Below are positions 1-11,077 of a stretch of DNA of 64,000 nucleotides, piece by piece. A model generated the notes under the pieces. It saw only the letters and a program-made list of their open reading frames with translations, searched no databases and had not been told where the DNA came from. This DNA comes from Paraprevotella xylaniphila YIT 11841. GTDB lineage: Bacteria; Bacteroidota; Bacteroidia; Bacteroidales; Bacteroidaceae. The position numbers and the translations under genes were made by a program. The stretch's first letter is position 1. Each line of letters starts with the position of its first letter. Location: positions 1 to 64,000 of the forward strand of contig NZ_GL883805.1 of NCBI RefSeq assembly GCF_000205165.1, read 5' to 3'.

Positions 1-1
1 G

Positions 2-259
2 AGCACAGCCAAACTGGAAGGACTGACCGAGGGAAGAGCCGAAGGTAGAGCCGAAGGTAGAGCCGAAGGTAGAGCTGAAGGTAGAGCTGAAGGAAGAGCT
101 GAAGGGATAGCAGAAGGACGTGCCAAAGGATTGGCCGAAGGTAGAGCCGAAGCTATTCTGGCAACTGCACGTAATCTAAAATCCATGGGCTTCCCAACAG
201 AAGACATCTCACGAGCCACCGGACTTACAATAGAGGATATACTGAATATTTTGCGCTAA
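2..259 (+). CDS. C-terminal fragment of an Rpn-type recombination-promoting nuclease / putative transposase
   Basis: Only the last 85 codons are inside the window; the gene begins upstream. The reading frame ends in TAA at 257-259. What is visible is a charged, helical region made of tandem EGRA tetrapeptides (codons at about 29-151), then a compact tail with the sequence GFPTEDISRATGLTIEDI. This layout, low-complexity EG(R/K)(A) repeats followed by a short DISxxTGLxxEEI-type helix pair, is typical of the C-terminus of Bacteroidetes PD-(D/E)XK Rpn-family proteins. The catalytic domain is not in the window, so the family call rests on the tail alone. A strong terminator follows at 295-333. Confidence 0.6.
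   Translation, partial: STAKLEGLTEGRAEGRAEGRAEGRAEGRAEGRAEGIAEGRAKGLAEGRAEAILATARNLKSMGFPTEDISRATGLTIEDILNILR
29..151 (+). repeat. 12-bp in-frame tandem repeat (EGRA units)
   Basis: Approximate tandem copies of the 12-mer GAAGGTAGAGCC encode Glu-Gly-Arg-Ala. The first six or so copies are nearly identical at DNA level and the later ones have drifted (EGIA, EGRAKGLA). Because the unit is a multiple of three, copy-number change would alter protein length without a frameshift. Confidence 0.8.
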
Positions 260-294
260 ACTTTTTGTTCGACTGCAAACGTTTGTCAACCTCA

Positions 295-333
295 AGCGGT
301 TGTCCTATGATTGTGAGGACAACCGCTTTTTCG
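295..333 (+). terminator. Intrinsic terminator of the Rpn-type gene
   Basis: A perfect 12-bp stem (AGCGGTTGTCCT at 295-306 with its complement at 316-327), a 9-nt loop and a T-run directly after the stem. Confidence 0.85.
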
Positions 334-509
334 TCTGCACCCTACTTTATTCAATGAAAACAGGAAAATAGTTCGCATGGGACATTTCAGTCAACCAACT
401 TGTGCTGAAAAATGCCAGACACGGAAAATCTCGATTTATCTCATATTCCCAATAAAAATCTTTTTTCATCTTCTCATATTAATTATTATGCGTATCTTTG
501 CTATTACAA

Positions 510-589
510 AGGGGTGCTTGCCTGGTTGGGCGGCTGAGATTATACCCTGTGAACCTGATGCAGGTAATGCTGCCGAAGGGATTGTGCCT
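510..589 (+). promoter_or_regulatory. TPP (thiamine pyrophosphate) riboswitch
   Basis: The segment contains the hallmark TPP aptamer blocks in order: GGGGTGC at 511-517, the pyrimidine-sensor block GGCTGAGAT at 532-540, ACCCTGTGAACCTGAT at 544-559, the internal GGTAATGC and CGAAGGGA, and a closing GTGCC that can pair with the 5' GGGGTGC. It lies about 75 nt upstream of thiE, which fits ligand control of the thi operon. Ligand binding normally lowers expression of the downstream genes. The run from about 590 to 663 would hold the expression platform; I did not resolve a clear terminator there. Confidence 0.93.
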
Positions 590-663
590 GACAAGAGACA
601 TATATCACAGCATATTCTTCTCTCCCTTTTTGTCGTAACCTTTATTTAAGAGAAAGGGTATAT

Positions 664-1296
664 ATGCAGAACTTACAATTTATCACACATTACACGGAAC
701 AGTACGGTTACGCCGATGCCGCACGCCTGGCACTGGAAGGCGGTTGCCGTTGGATTCAACTCCGGATGAAGGACGCATCGCCCGAGGAATGGATGCGGAC
801 GGGCGCGGAAGTGGAAGCTCTGTGCCGCCGGTATGGTGCCACCTTCATCTTAGACGACCATGTGGAATGGGTGGATGTCTTGCATGCCGACGGCATCCAT
901 CTCGGGAAAAGCGACATGCCCATCGACGAAGCCCGTAGGCTTTTGGGACAAGACCGCATCATCGGCGGAACGGCCAACACATTGGAAGACGTGATGTTGC
1001 ATGCCGCACGGGGAGCGGATTACATCGGTTGCGGCCCGTTCCGTTTTACCACAACGAAAGAAAAGCTCGCCCCGACTCTCGGTTTGGAAGGGTATCGCCG
1101 AATCTTGGACGGCATGAAAAAGAAAAGCATTTCGCTGCCACTGATTGCCATCGGTGGTATCACAAAAGAGGACATCCCGGCATTGATGGAAACGGGCGTG
1201 GACGGCATTGCCCTGAGCGGCACGATTCTGAGAGCCGGAAATCCCACCGAAGAAACCCAGAACATCCTGAGAATATTGAACATACAACAATCATAA
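664..1296 (+). CDS. thiE: Thiamine-phosphate synthase ThiE
   Basis: The 210-residue product matches the single-domain TIM-barrel ThiE family in length and motifs. It joins HMP-pyrophosphate and the thiazole phosphate to make thiamine phosphate in the cytoplasm. Visible family marks are QLRMKD (32-37), the metal-binding DD at 64-65, the pyrophosphate loop GCGPFRFTTTKE (122-133), the phosphate-binding AIGGI (162-166) and the late IALSGTIL. An A/G-rich GAAAGGG sits just upstream of the ATG. It is the first gene after the TPP riboswitch, and thiC starts 12 nt after its stop, so the two are co-transcribed. Confidence 0.95.
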   Translation: MQNLQFITHYTEQYGYADAARLALEGGCRWIQLRMKDASPEEWMRTGAEVEALCRRYGATFILDDHVEWVDVLHADGIHLGKSDMPIDEARRLLGQDRIIGGTANTLEDVMLHAARGADYIGCGPFRFTTTKEKLAPTLGLEGYRRILDGMKKKSISLPLIAIGGITKEDIPALMETGVDGIALSGTILRAGNPTEETQNILRILNIQQS

Positions 1297-3036
<1,740 letters not shown>

Positions 3037-3066
3037 CAAAACCTGAAAGGAGAAGAATAAAAGACG

Positions 3067-3107
3067 GACCGTTTGTCAAGTGAAAACACTGGCAAACGGC
3101 CTTTTTT
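3067..3107 (+). terminator. Intrinsic terminator after thiC
   Basis: GACCGTTTGTC (3067-3077) pairs with GGCAAACGGCC (3091-3101) and is followed by a T-run. It separates thiE-thiC from the TenI-like gene. Confidence 0.75.
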
Positions 3108-3202
3108 CGGACTTATGGATTCGCTTTTGTAAAACGAATGGTTTTTGAATGAAAAATAAAAGAAATAAAGGCCAGGCATACGTATGGCTATTGTTTTTTT
3201 GT

Positions 3203-3210
3203 TAACTTTG
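3203..3210 (+). promoter_or_regulatory. Bacteroidetes -7 promoter box upstream of the TenI-like gene
   Basis: TAACTTTG matches TAnnTTTG and lies 26 nt before the ATG at 3236. I see no convincing -33 TTTG at the usual spacing. Confidence 0.5.
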
Positions 3211-3235
3211 CAATACAAATAGCGACATTGTACCA

Positions 3236-3844
3236 ATGAAATTGATATTATTGACGCCTCCGGACTTTTTTGTGGAGGAAGATAAAATACTCACAGCCCT
3301 GTTTGAAGAAGGTTTGGACCTCCTTCATTTACGGAAACCGGACACGGAGCCGGTTTATTCGGAACGCCTGCTCACATTATTGCCGGAAAGTCATCATAAT
3401 CAAATTGTCGTACACGACCATTTTTATCTGAAAGAAGAATTCAACTTACGAGGCATACACCTGAACGGAAGGAATCCGGAGCCTCCGGTAGGCTACAAAG
3501 GACATATCAGCAAATCTTTCCATCATATAGACGAGTTGAAAGCGGAAAAGAAAAACTTCAATTATGTGTTTCTCAGCCCCATTTTCGACAGTATATCCAA
3601 ATCCAATTACACATCGGCTTTTGACATGGAAGTGCTGAAACAGGCTTCTGCCCACGGTATCATAGACAAGAGAGTAATGGCATTAGGAGGAATCACGACG
3701 GAAAACATGGCAGTGGCAAAGGATTTCGGATTCGGGGGAGTTGTAGTATTAGGCGATTTGTGGAATCGTTTCAATATCCATTCTACACTGGATTACAAAG
3801 AATTAATCAACCATTTCCGTAAGCTGCGCAAAGCAGCCGACTGA
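3236..3844 (+). CDS. ThiE/TenI-family protein (TenI-like)
   Basis: A 202-residue TIM-barrel protein of the thiamine-phosphate synthase superfamily. Shared features are HLRKP (31-35), VVHDH (58-62), the VFLSPIFDS loop (111-119) and ALGGI (149-153). The loop lacks the TTTK-type pyrophosphate-binding sequence of the ThiE at 664, so it more likely works as a TenI-type thiazole tautomerase or has a related role than as a second synthase. It has its own -7 box after the thiC terminator, so it may escape the riboswitch. prs follows 39 nt downstream. Confidence 0.8.
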   Translation: MKLILLTPPDFFVEEDKILTALFEEGLDLLHLRKPDTEPVYSERLLTLLPESHHNQIVVHDHFYLKEEFNLRGIHLNGRNPEPPVGYKGHISKSFHHIDELKAEKKNFNYVFLSPIFDSISKSNYTSAFDMEVLKQASAHGIIDKRVMALGGITTENMAVAKDFGFGGVVVLGDLWNRFNIHSTLDYKELINHFRKLRKAAD

Positions 3845-3883
3845 CAAGACAAGCTACTTCTAAAATTAATACGTTATAGAGAG

Positions 3884-4822
3884 ATGAGTGCAAATAATTC
3901 ATTTATGGTTTTTTCGGGAACCAAATCCAAGTATCTGGCGGAAAAGATCTGTTCCAGTTTAGGATGCCCGCTCGGCAAATTGGTGATTACCCACTTTGCC
4001 GACGGAGAGTTTTCCGTGTCATACGAAGAGTCTATCCGTGGACGCGACGTATTCCTGGTACAGTCTACGTTTCCGAACTCAGACAATTTAATGGAACTCC
4101 TGCTGATGATCGATGCGGCCAAACGTGCTTCGGCTAAAAGCATCATTGCCGTCATCCCCTACTTCGGTTGGGCACGGCAGGACCGTAAGGACAAACCCCG
4201 TGTGTCCATCGGCGCGAAGCTCGTGGCGGACATGCTGAGTGTGGCCGGAATAAACCGGCTGATTACGATGGACTTGCATGCCGATCAGGAACAGGGATTC
4301 TTCGATGTGCCTGTAGACCACCTGTATGCTTCGAGTGTATTGTTGCCTTACATCAAATCCTTAAACCTCAAGAACATCGTCATTGCGGCTCCTGATGTAG
4401 GCGGTTCGAAACGTGCGAGCACCTATTCCAAATACCTTGAATGCCCGTTGGTGCTGTGCAACAAAACAAGAAGCAAACCCAATGAAGTGGCCGACATTCA
4501 AATCATCGGCGAAATAAAGGGTGCTGACGTTATTTTGGTGGACGACATGGTAGACACAGCCGGAACCATTACCAAAGCTGCTAATCTGATGAAAGAAAAG
4601 GGAGCTGCCTCCGTGCGTGCCGTAGCCACCCACTGTATCATGTCGGGACCGGCTTCGGAACGTGTACAAGACTCTGCCCTTGAGGAACTGGTCTTCACCG
4701 ACAGTATCCCTTATTCTAGCCGATGTGCCAAAGTCAAGCAAATCAGCATTGCTGACATTCTGGCTGAAACCATCAGACGGGTGGAGAATAACGAATCCAT
4801 CAGTTCGCAATATCTGATTTAA
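3884..4822 (+). CDS. prs: Ribose-phosphate pyrophosphokinase (PRPP synthetase)
   Basis: Prs makes phosphoribosyl pyrophosphate from ribose 5-phosphate and ATP, feeding nucleotide, histidine and tryptophan synthesis. The 312-residue product is the class I length. Conserved pieces are the ATP-binding YFGWARQDRKD (93-103), the catalytic loop DLHADQEQGFF (130-140) and the PRPP site VDDMVDTAGT (219-228). The ATG at 3884 is preceded by TATAGAGAG. A terminator follows at 4857-4904. The trp genes further along need PRPP at the TrpD step, but no regulatory link is visible. Confidence 0.96.
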   Translation: MSANNSFMVFSGTKSKYLAEKICSSLGCPLGKLVITHFADGEFSVSYEESIRGRDVFLVQSTFPNSDNLMELLLMIDAAKRASAKSIIAVIPYFGWARQDRKDKPRVSIGAKLVADMLSVAGINRLITMDLHADQEQGFFDVPVDHLYASSVLLPYIKSLNLKNIVIAAPDVGGSKRASTYSKYLECPLVLCNKTRSKPNEVADIQIIGEIKGADVILVDDMVDTAGTITKAANLMKEKGAASVRAVATHCIMSGPASERVQDSALEELVFTDSIPYSSRCAKVKQISIADILAETIRRVENNESISSQYLI

Positions 4823-4856
4823 CTCGTATTTGTTAATAAATACAATATTTCACAAG

Positions 4857-4904
4857 AAGGCCGTCACAAATTTCAAAACCAGGAATTCCGTGCGGCCTTT
4901 TTCT
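4857..4904 (+). terminator. Terminator after prs
   Basis: AAGGCCG (4857-4863) pairs with CGGCCTT (4893-4899), followed by a T-run. Its position rules out the longer in-frame start at 4830 for the next gene. Confidence 0.7.
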
Positions 4905-4919
4905 AACACTCCCAAACTT

Positions 4920-6017
4920 ATGAAAACAAAAAATCTGTTCATATCAGGCCTCATAGGTCTTTTCGCCTCTTGCTCGTCGCAGAACTGTAAAATAGAGGGA
5001 ACAGTGGAAAACGCCAAGGACGGCGATACGCTGTATCTGGCACGAATGTCCGACGGCAACTTCGCCCCGACCGATACGATTATATTGCATCAGGGGAAAT
5101 TCACCCTCCAGGAAAAATGCGATTCCACTATCATTGCCAGTTTCTTCTTTTATGACCAAGAAAGCAATGAAGTATACAGCAATATTTTCTTTATGGAAAA
5201 GGGAAATATTCAGTTGAATATCGGTCCGGAAGGCAGAGTATCGGGAACAGAAAACAACGACATCTACCAAGAAATTACAGATTCCATTTATGCCCTTCAC
5301 GAGCGGATGAGCAATATTTATGCACGACAGGCTCCGTCGGATACGGTAGAATACAGTCCGGATGAGAAAACGGAACAGGAACTCGTGGCTTTGGAGCAGC
5401 AATCCAACCGGTTCGTGACTGAAAGCGTGAAGAAATACATAGATAAACCGGTCGGATATTTTCTCTTCCTTTCCTGTTATAATATGTTCACCCCTCAAGA
5501 GGTGCTTGAACTTTCGCAGAAAGTGTCACCACACTATAAAAACAGTAATGCACTGAAATATATTGAAGAAGATGCTGAAAGAAATAATATGACGTCAAAC
5601 GGACAATCCTTTATAGACATCACCATACCGTCCATGGACGGAGGCAAGCTCAAACTCTCAGACATCATCCGGAACAACAAACTGACCTTGGTAGATTGTT
5701 GGGCCAGTTGGTGCGGCCCCTGTCGTGCAGAAATGCCGAACGTAGTGTCGCTGTATGAGAAATACCACAAGAAGGGACTCGAAATCGTAGGTATCTCATT
5801 CGATGAGGATGAAACCGCATGGAAAAATGCTGTAAAGACAATGCACATGACTTGGCCCCAAGCTTCGGAACTCCGTTCCTGGGACAATATCATGACACAA
5901 AAGTATGGCGTAACGTCTATCCCCTACACGATTCTGATAGATAGCAACGGTACTATCATAGGCCAACAACTCAGAGGTGAAGAACTTGAAAACACAGTCA
6001 AACAGTATTTGGAGTAA
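4920..6017 (+). CDS. Thioredoxin-fold lipoprotein (TlpA-like, with N-terminal DUF4369-type domain)
   Basis: From the ATG at 4920 the product is 365 residues. The N-terminus is a lipoprotein signal ending LFASC, with the Cys as the likely lipidation site. An N-terminal beta-rich domain (CKIEGTVENAKDGDTLYLA) resembles DUF4369, common in Bacteroidetes disulfide-exchange proteins. The C-terminal third is a thioredoxin domain with the active site WCGPC (about 264-268) and the cis-Pro segment SIPYTILID. It probably reduces or isomerises disulfides in the periplasm. The in-frame ATG at 4830 was rejected because the prs terminator lies between it and 4920. Substrates cannot be inferred. Confidence 0.88.
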   Translation: MKTKNLFISGLIGLFASCSSQNCKIEGTVENAKDGDTLYLARMSDGNFAPTDTIILHQGKFTLQEKCDSTIIASFFFYDQESNEVYSNIFFMEKGNIQLNIGPEGRVSGTENNDIYQEITDSIYALHERMSNIYARQAPSDTVEYSPDEKTEQELVALEQQSNRFVTESVKKYIDKPVGYFLFLSCYNMFTPQEVLELSQKVSPHYKNSNALKYIEEDAERNNMTSNGQSFIDITIPSMDGGKLKLSDIIRNNKLTLVDCWASWCGPCRAEMPNVVSLYEKYHKKGLEIVGISFDEDETAWKNAVKTMHMTWPQASELRSWDNIMTQKYGVTSIPYTILIDSNGTIIGQQLRGEELENTVKQYLE

Positions 6018-6032
6018 TTAAATTCACATACA

Positions 6033-6090
6033 TCTTTATAAAGAAGAACTCCGAATGCGATGTTGCATTCGGAGTTCTTCTTTATAAAGA
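6033..6090. terminator. Bidirectional terminator, perfect 26-bp inverted repeat
   Basis: The arms at 6033-6058 and 6065-6090 are perfectly complementary over 26 bp with a 6-nt loop (GATGTT). It sits between two convergent genes, the thioredoxin lipoprotein and glgP, and has A/T-rich flanks on both sides. Confidence 0.85.
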
Positions 6091-6113
6091 TTCTCAATTC
6101 TTACAAATACCTA

Positions 6114-8678
6114 TCAATTAAACCATTTCACATAGCAGAAGTCCTGACGGTGAGGCAGGTCCTTATTTTTCGGGAACATACGATAAGCCACCTTAAAGCT
6201 TCCGGCATTGTTAATGGAATGAACAACTTCAAAGGTATATAAGTCTCCTTCTCTTTTCACCACTTCCAATGGTTCTACCGAATAGATATGATCTTTACCT
6301 TCTGCATCCGTATGCAAAGTAACCAGTTCAACTCCAATAGCATCATCCAGTCCTTTTTCGTCTATCACGATACGAATCGTATAATCCTTCCCGCTTTCAA
6401 TCGTTCCGTTTATCAATTCGTCACACTTGTCTGCCGATACGACTTCTATCTGATCCCACTTAGAGGCCACGGTTTCTTTCCATGCAGCAATTTCCTTTGC
6501 CTTGGCATAGTTGTCGGCAGCCAAAGCCTTAAAGCGGGCAGCTTCTTTATTGTAGAACTTCGAATAATAATCGTCCAACTGCCGTTTCATCGTATAATGG
6601 GGAGCAATATGGGCTATCGAGTTCTTGATGGTCTTAACCCATCCTGCAGAATATCCCTTGCTGTTGCGTGCATAGTACAATGGCAGAATCTCGTTTTCCA
6701 ACAAGCTATAGATAGTTGCCGCATCCAACTGGTCCTGATAGGCTTGATTGTCATACGTACGTTTCTCTGTCAAAGCCCATCCGGCACCCTCACGATAGCC
6801 TTCGAGCCACCATCCGTCGAGCACAGACAAATTCAGCACACCGTTCATCAAAGCTTTTTCGCCCGATGTTCCACTGGCCTCCAACGGACGCGTCGGAGTG
6901 TTCATCCAGATATCGACACCACTTACCAAACGACGCGCCAACTGCATGTCATAGTTCTCCAAGAATATGATTTTACCCAAGAATTCAGGCCGCTGCGAGA
7001 TTTCATAAATCTTTTTAATCAATCCCTGTCCCGCCCCATCGGCAGGATGAGCCTTACCGGTATAGAGGAATTGAACAGGATAGTGCGGATTATTCACAAT
7101 CTTAGCCAGACGATCGAGGTCAGTGAAAAGTAAATGCGCTCTCTTGTAAGTGGCAAAACGACGTCCGAAACCTATAAGCAATGCATTCGGATTGATTTTG
7201 TCCATCAAAGAAATCACACGTGAGGGATCTCCCTGATTCTTCAACCAACTGTCACGGAACTTTTCACGGATATAGTGGATAAGTTTCGTCTTCAGTTCCA
7301 TACGGGTTTTCCAAATCTCCTCATCCGAGACATCATAAATGGCTTCCCAAATGCTTTCGTTACTTTGGTCCTTCATGAAGTCTTTGTCGAAATGCTTCCG
7401 GTAAAGTCTTTGCCACGATGTCGAAGCCCACGTGGGGAAGTGCACACCGTTAGTTACGTAACCTACATGGCTTTCTTCCGGGAAATAGCCTTTCCATATA
7501 TTAGCAAACATCTGTTGAGACACTTTTCCATGGAGCCAACTTACGCCGTTCACTTCCTGACAAGTGTTGCATGCAAAAGTAGACATGCAGAAACGTTCCG
7601 AATGGTCATCGGGATTCTGGCGTCCCATTCCAATCAGTTCATCCCACGAAATGCCCAAAACCGGTGCATAACCGCTCATGTACTTGCTGAACAATCCCTC
7701 GTCGAAATAGTCATGACCGGCCGGAACCGGAGTGTGCACCGTATAAAGAGAAGAGGCCCGAACCAATTCCAGTGCCTGATTGAAAGAAAGTCCTTCCTGT
7801 ACATAATCCAATAAACGTTGGATGTTACACAAAGCAGCATGGCCTTCGTTACAATGGTATATATCCTTATGAATACCCAACTTCTTCAACGTAAGCACGC
7901 CACCAATACCCAACAGTATCTCCTGTTTCAGACGATTCTCCCAATCACCACCGTAAAGAGCGTGGGTTATAGGACGGTCAAACTCGGAATTCATGTTGTT
8001 GTCGGTATCCAAAAGATACAATTTGATACGTCCCACATTGACTCTCCATACGGAAGCATATACCTTATAATTCAAATAAGGTACTTCAACAATCATTGGA
8101 TTGCCATCGGCATCCAGTTGACGCTCAATCGGCAGGCTGCCGAAATTCTGTGCCTCGTAATTTGCAATCTGCTGCCCATCCATGGACAAAGTCTGCGTAA
8201 AATAACCATAACGATAAAGGAAACCGACCGCACACATGTCTACGTTGCTATCGGAAGCCTCTTTCAGATAGTCGCCGGCCAATACCCCCAAGCCACCGGA
8301 ATATATCTTCAACACGTGGTTCAGACCGTACTCCATACAGAAATAGGCTACAGACGGACGTGTCTTGTCCGGCTCCACGTCCATGTATTCACGGAAAGCG
8401 GCATATACGTCGTTCATTTTACGTACCACAGAACTGTCTTTCGACAATTCCTCCATCTTCTCATAACTGAGACGTTCCAGTAGCAATACCGGGTTTTGTC
8501 CTACTTCGTCAAACAAGTCTTCATCCAAACTGCGGAACAGCACACGGGCGTCATGATTCCACGCCCACCACATATTACGAGCCAGTTCTTCCAGTTTATC
8601 CAACTCTTTTGGAATCCTCGACTTGACATCTACTTGTTTCCAATTTGCTCCATTAGAACAACTTGCTTTAATTTTCAT
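6114..8678 (-). CDS. glgP: Alpha-glucan (glycogen) phosphorylase, GT35
   Basis: The 854-residue product is an alpha-glucan family phosphorylase, releasing glucose 1-phosphate from glycogen or maltodextrin with a PLP cofactor. It has the shorter bacterial form with an N-terminal DUF3417-like segment ([20 protein letters not shown]) and family landmarks such as [14 protein letters not shown] (about 126-139), CNEGHAAL and the [14 protein letters not shown] region near residue 600. It lies 39 nt downstream of the glycogen synthase gene on the same strand, so synthesis and breakdown of the storage polymer are probably co-transcribed. The ATG at 8678 is the only good start. Confidence 0.95.
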   Translation of the reverse strand: MKIKASCSNGANWKQVDVKSRIPKELDKLEELARNMWWAWNHDARVLFRSLDEDLFDEVGQNPVLLLERLSYEKMEELSKDSSVVRKMNDVYAAFREYMDVEPDKTRPSVAYFCMEYGLNHVLKIYSGGLGVLAGDYLKEASDSNVDMCAVGFLYRYGYFTQTLSMDGQQIANYEAQNFGSLPIERQLDADGNPMIVEVPYLNYKVYASVWRVNVGRIKLYLLDTDNNMNSEFDRPITHALYGGDWENRLKQEILLGIGGVLTLKKLGIHKDIYHCNEGHAALCNIQRLLDYVQEGLSFNQALELVRASSLYTVHTPVPAGHDYFDEGLFSKYMSGYAPVLGISWDELIGMGRQNPDDHSERFCMSTFACNTCQEVNGVSWLHGKVSQQMFANIWKGYFPEESHVGYVTNGVHFPTWASTSWQRLYRKHFDKDFMKDQSNESIWEAIYDVSDEEIWKTRMELKTKLIHYIREKFRDSWLKNQGDPSRVISLMDKINPNALLIGFGRRFATYKRAHLLFTDLDRLAKIVNNPHYPVQFLYTGKAHPADGAGQGLIKKIYEISQRPEFLGKIIFLENYDMQLARRLVSGVDIWMNTPTRPLEASGTSGEKALMNGVLNLSVLDGWWLEGYREGAGWALTEKRTYDNQAYQDQLDAATIYSLLENEILPLYYARNSKGYSAGWVKTIKNSIAHIAPHYTMKRQLDDYYSKFYNKEAARFKALAADNYAKAKEIAAWKETVASKWDQIEVVSADKCDELINGTIESGKDYTIRIVIDEKGLDDAIGVELVTLHTDAEGKDHIYSVEPLEVVKREGDLYTFEVVHSINNAGSFKVAYRMFPKNKDLPHRQDFCYVKWFN

Positions 8679-8717
8679 AGACTCTCAAATTTAAATTATA
8701 TATTACAACGTTCATGT

Positions 8718-10382
8718 TTATCTTCCCCTACGCTGCTTCGCCTTATGCAAGGCTAAATCATAAGCTTGATAATAATATTGGATAAAATGCTTCCATAAAG
8801 CATGTTCCGATATGTCGGCAGCTTTATGGCGTATATTTTCCACTTCATGAGGCGTAAAAGCGGAGTAAGCTGTTATGGCATCCTTAATGGCATCCGCCAC
8901 TTCCGACGAATTGTAGTCCGTCCGTCGAACCACTTGTACCCCATCAGCCAACTCCCCTTCTTTTCCCAACAACTGGTTCACCCACAAGCCGAAACCGGAC
9001 AAGTTCGTCGTGACACAAGGGACATGGAAAGCCACGCTTTCCAACGGAGTATATCCCCATGGTTCATAATAAGAGGCATAGACTGTAAGATCCATTCCAA
9101 TCAACAGGTCATAATAATGCATATTGAAGATGCCATCGGCCCCATCCAAATAACAAGGAACGAATATCACCTTCACCTTGTCCTCCGGCTGATTCCACAT
9201 GTTGTATCGTTTCATATAATCAATGACCTGATCATGAGACATCTCATGTAGCCAATGAGTCAGTAAAGGCCATTGCAACGGCGTGTCACAGGCTTTTCCG
9301 GAATCAAGCCTTTCCTTCAAATCCTCACGAGGGCAACACACCCACCCGGGAACCTGTACAAAAGCCAGTATTTTACGGGTTAAATCCTTATTCCGCAAAG
9401 AACGATTCATGGCCTCCATATACAGGTCTATGCCTTTATTACGGAACTCATACCGACCGCTAGTAGAAATAATCATCACATCATCGTCAAATTCCGTACC
9501 TAACAGTGCGCCTGCCACTTCACGTAACTTGCGACGAGCCTCCCTGCGCTTACGGGCAAACAGAGCTTTCGACGGGACAAAATCCTTTTCAAAACCATTC
9601 ATCAAGACCACATCGGCCGGTTTGTCCAATAATTCCGCACACTCCCGATTCGTCACCTCGCTCACAGTGGTAAAACAGTCCACATGGTGAGCTGTTTCAC
9701 GCTCAATGGAATGTTTAGACTGCACATTCAGTTCCTGTGCCATCTGATTTCCATTGTACGCGAACAAATATTCATAAAGCGGTTTATGGTTTCCTGCTAT
9801 GGAACGTCCGATAGTCGTAGCGTGCGTCGTAAATATCGTAGCAACCTCTGGAACATGCTTCTGAATATACAAAGCACCCAAGCCTGTCATCCACTCGTGA
9901 GCCTGATAAACGACATGTTCGCATTGTCCCTTTAAAACATGGTTATAATAGCTTTCGACCACCAGTCCGGCTGCATAGGAAAACATCGAAGCTTCATCAT
10001 AATCACCATAAGCATGAAGCGAATCTACTCCGTAGTCTTCCCATAAGCGGGTATATATATCGTTTTTCATAGCAAAATAAGGTTGGAAATCCACCAAAAC
10101 CGCAACAGGGCGCCCCGGAACATTCCATCTTCCAATACGTACATGCAAATTTTCACTTGCAGCCGTATCTTTCCAAGATTTCAACAAACTTGCATCTTCT
10201 TCGAAAAGCGGATTTTCCTTTCCTCTCCACACATCCGGACCGATAAACATGATGTGATCCCTTAATTTATCTTGTAATGTCTTTGCCCGAGTGGATAATA
10301 CCGTATAAATACCGCCTACCTTATTACAAACCTCCCAACTCGACTCAAAAATAAAATTAGGAACATACACTTCTCTACTCAT
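8718..10382 (-). CDS. Glycogen synthase of the eukaryote-like GT3 type
   Basis: From the ATG at 10382 the product is 554 residues. The N-terminal FESSWEVCNKVGGIYTVL, the FTTHATTIGRSIAG segment, HSIERETAHHVDCFTTVSEV and the late YYEPWGYTPLES are the signature of GT3 glycogen synthases (animal and fungal GYS), not of bacterial GT5 GlgA. It would extend alpha-1,4-glucan chains, probably from UDP-glucose. The longer in-frame start at 10460 was rejected because a full promoter (-7 box at 10407-10414) lies inside it. glgP follows 39 nt downstream; no branching enzyme or debrancher is adjacent. Confidence 0.92.
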   Translation of the reverse strand: MSREVYVPNFIFESSWEVCNKVGGIYTVLSTRAKTLQDKLRDHIMFIGPDVWRGKENPLFEEDASLLKSWKDTAASENLHVRIGRWNVPGRPVAVLVDFQPYFAMKNDIYTRLWEDYGVDSLHAYGDYDEASMFSYAAGLVVESYYNHVLKGQCEHVVYQAHEWMTGLGALYIQKHVPEVATIFTTHATTIGRSIAGNHKPLYEYLFAYNGNQMAQELNVQSKHSIERETAHHVDCFTTVSEVTNRECAELLDKPADVVLMNGFEKDFVPSKALFARKRREARRKLREVAGALLGTEFDDDVMIISTSGRYEFRNKGIDLYMEAMNRSLRNKDLTRKILAFVQVPGWVCCPREDLKERLDSGKACDTPLQWPLLTHWLHEMSHDQVIDYMKRYNMWNQPEDKVKVIFVPCYLDGADGIFNMHYYDLLIGMDLTVYASYYEPWGYTPLESVAFHVPCVTTNLSGFGLWVNQLLGKEGELADGVQVVRRTDYNSSEVADAIKDAITAYSAFTPHEVENIRHKAADISEHALWKHFIQYYYQAYDLALHKAKQRRGR

Positions 10383-10406
10383 TTCTAACCTTTTATAAAA
10401 CAAAGG

Positions 10407-10436
10407 CAAAGGTACGAAATTTACAGTAATCCCAAA
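10407..10436 (-). promoter_or_regulatory. Promoter of the glycogen synthase-glgP pair
   Basis: Reading the minus strand, TTTG (10436-10433) is followed after 18 nt by TACCTTTG (10414-10407), a good match to the Bacteroidetes -33/-7 promoter, 24 nt before the ATG at 10382. Confidence 0.7.
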
Positions 10437-10595
10437 AGGAAATGACCTGTTATTAAACACATTTCATTAAAAATATTTTATAATCATAGAGAGTTGTTTG
10501 CAAACACAAGGGAAAGAAAGAGTATATTCAAAAAAAACATTAAACCGTTTGGCATACTGACGAACATGGCTTACCTTTAAATAAAAGTTACACGT

Positions 10596-11012
10596 ATGAT
10601 GAAGAAATATATCGTTACTTGTCTCGTTGGTTTGTGTGTGGGTCACACTACAGCCCGTTCACCATTTAAATGCACGCTTTACGACCGTGAAAACAAAATT
10701 TATCTTCATTTAGACTTGTATGAAGAAAGTGTCAATGTACCTGGAATGGAAATGTTCGGTCCCATGAACGGATATATGAACGGAAACGTGTACGGTATAT
10801 GGATGATTATTTCTTCCAAGATTGAAAATGAGAAAACCGCCACATTCAGACTGTCCAATGATTTGGGTTCGGAAACACAAGAAGTCAAACTGACGGTAGA
10901 AAACGATTCCACATACTTGTTGGAACAGCAAGGGGGGACGGTTATCAAAAAGGTCGTAAACAAGAAACTGGTCAAAATACCACGCAACTTGACATTCAAC
11001 CTCCAACGATAG
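10596..11012 (+). CDS. Unrecognised small secreted protein
   Basis: A 138-residue product with a lysine start (MMKKYIVT), a hydrophobic stretch and a plausible signal-peptidase site near residue 20, followed by a mostly beta-strand sequence with no cysteines after the second position of the mature part. I do not recognise a family. A glycine/methionine-rich segment around GPMNGYMNGNVYG is unusual. It is divergent from the glycogen synthase gene and convergent with the DUF4923 gene, with a shared terminator at 11022-11062. The near-consensus TACCTTTA 20-odd nt upstream could be its -7 box. Confidence 0.65.
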   Translation: MMKKYIVTCLVGLCVGHTTARSPFKCTLYDRENKIYLHLDLYEESVNVPGMEMFGPMNGYMNGNVYGIWMIISSKIENEKTATFRLSNDLGSETQEVKLTVENDSTYLLEQQGGTVIKKVVNKKLVKIPRNLTFNLQR

Positions 11013-11021
11013 AATCTACAA

Positions 11022-11062
11022 AAAAACAGGAAAAGCCTTATTTAAAGTCTCTTCCTGTTTTT
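11022..11062. terminator. Bidirectional terminator
   Basis: AAAACAGGAA (11023-11032) and TTCCTGTTTT (11052-11061) form a stem with A-tract and T-tract flanks, between two convergent genes. Confidence 0.75.
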
Positions 11063-11077
11063 CTGTAATAAACCAGA

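Noticed and set aside
377-649. A 90-codon frame over the TPP riboswitch
   Set aside because: It crosses the conserved aptamer, has no protein-like features and lies where the riboswitch must fold.
8686-8693. TAAATTTG as an independent promoter of glgP
   Set aside because: It is 7 nt from the ATG, and the 39-nt gap to the glycogen synthase gene makes co-transcription more likely; it may be a chance match in AT-rich sequence.
10382-10460. Longer N-terminus for the glycogen synthase
   Set aside because: The promoter with both -33 and -7 elements lies inside this extension, so translation from 10460 is not possible from that transcript.
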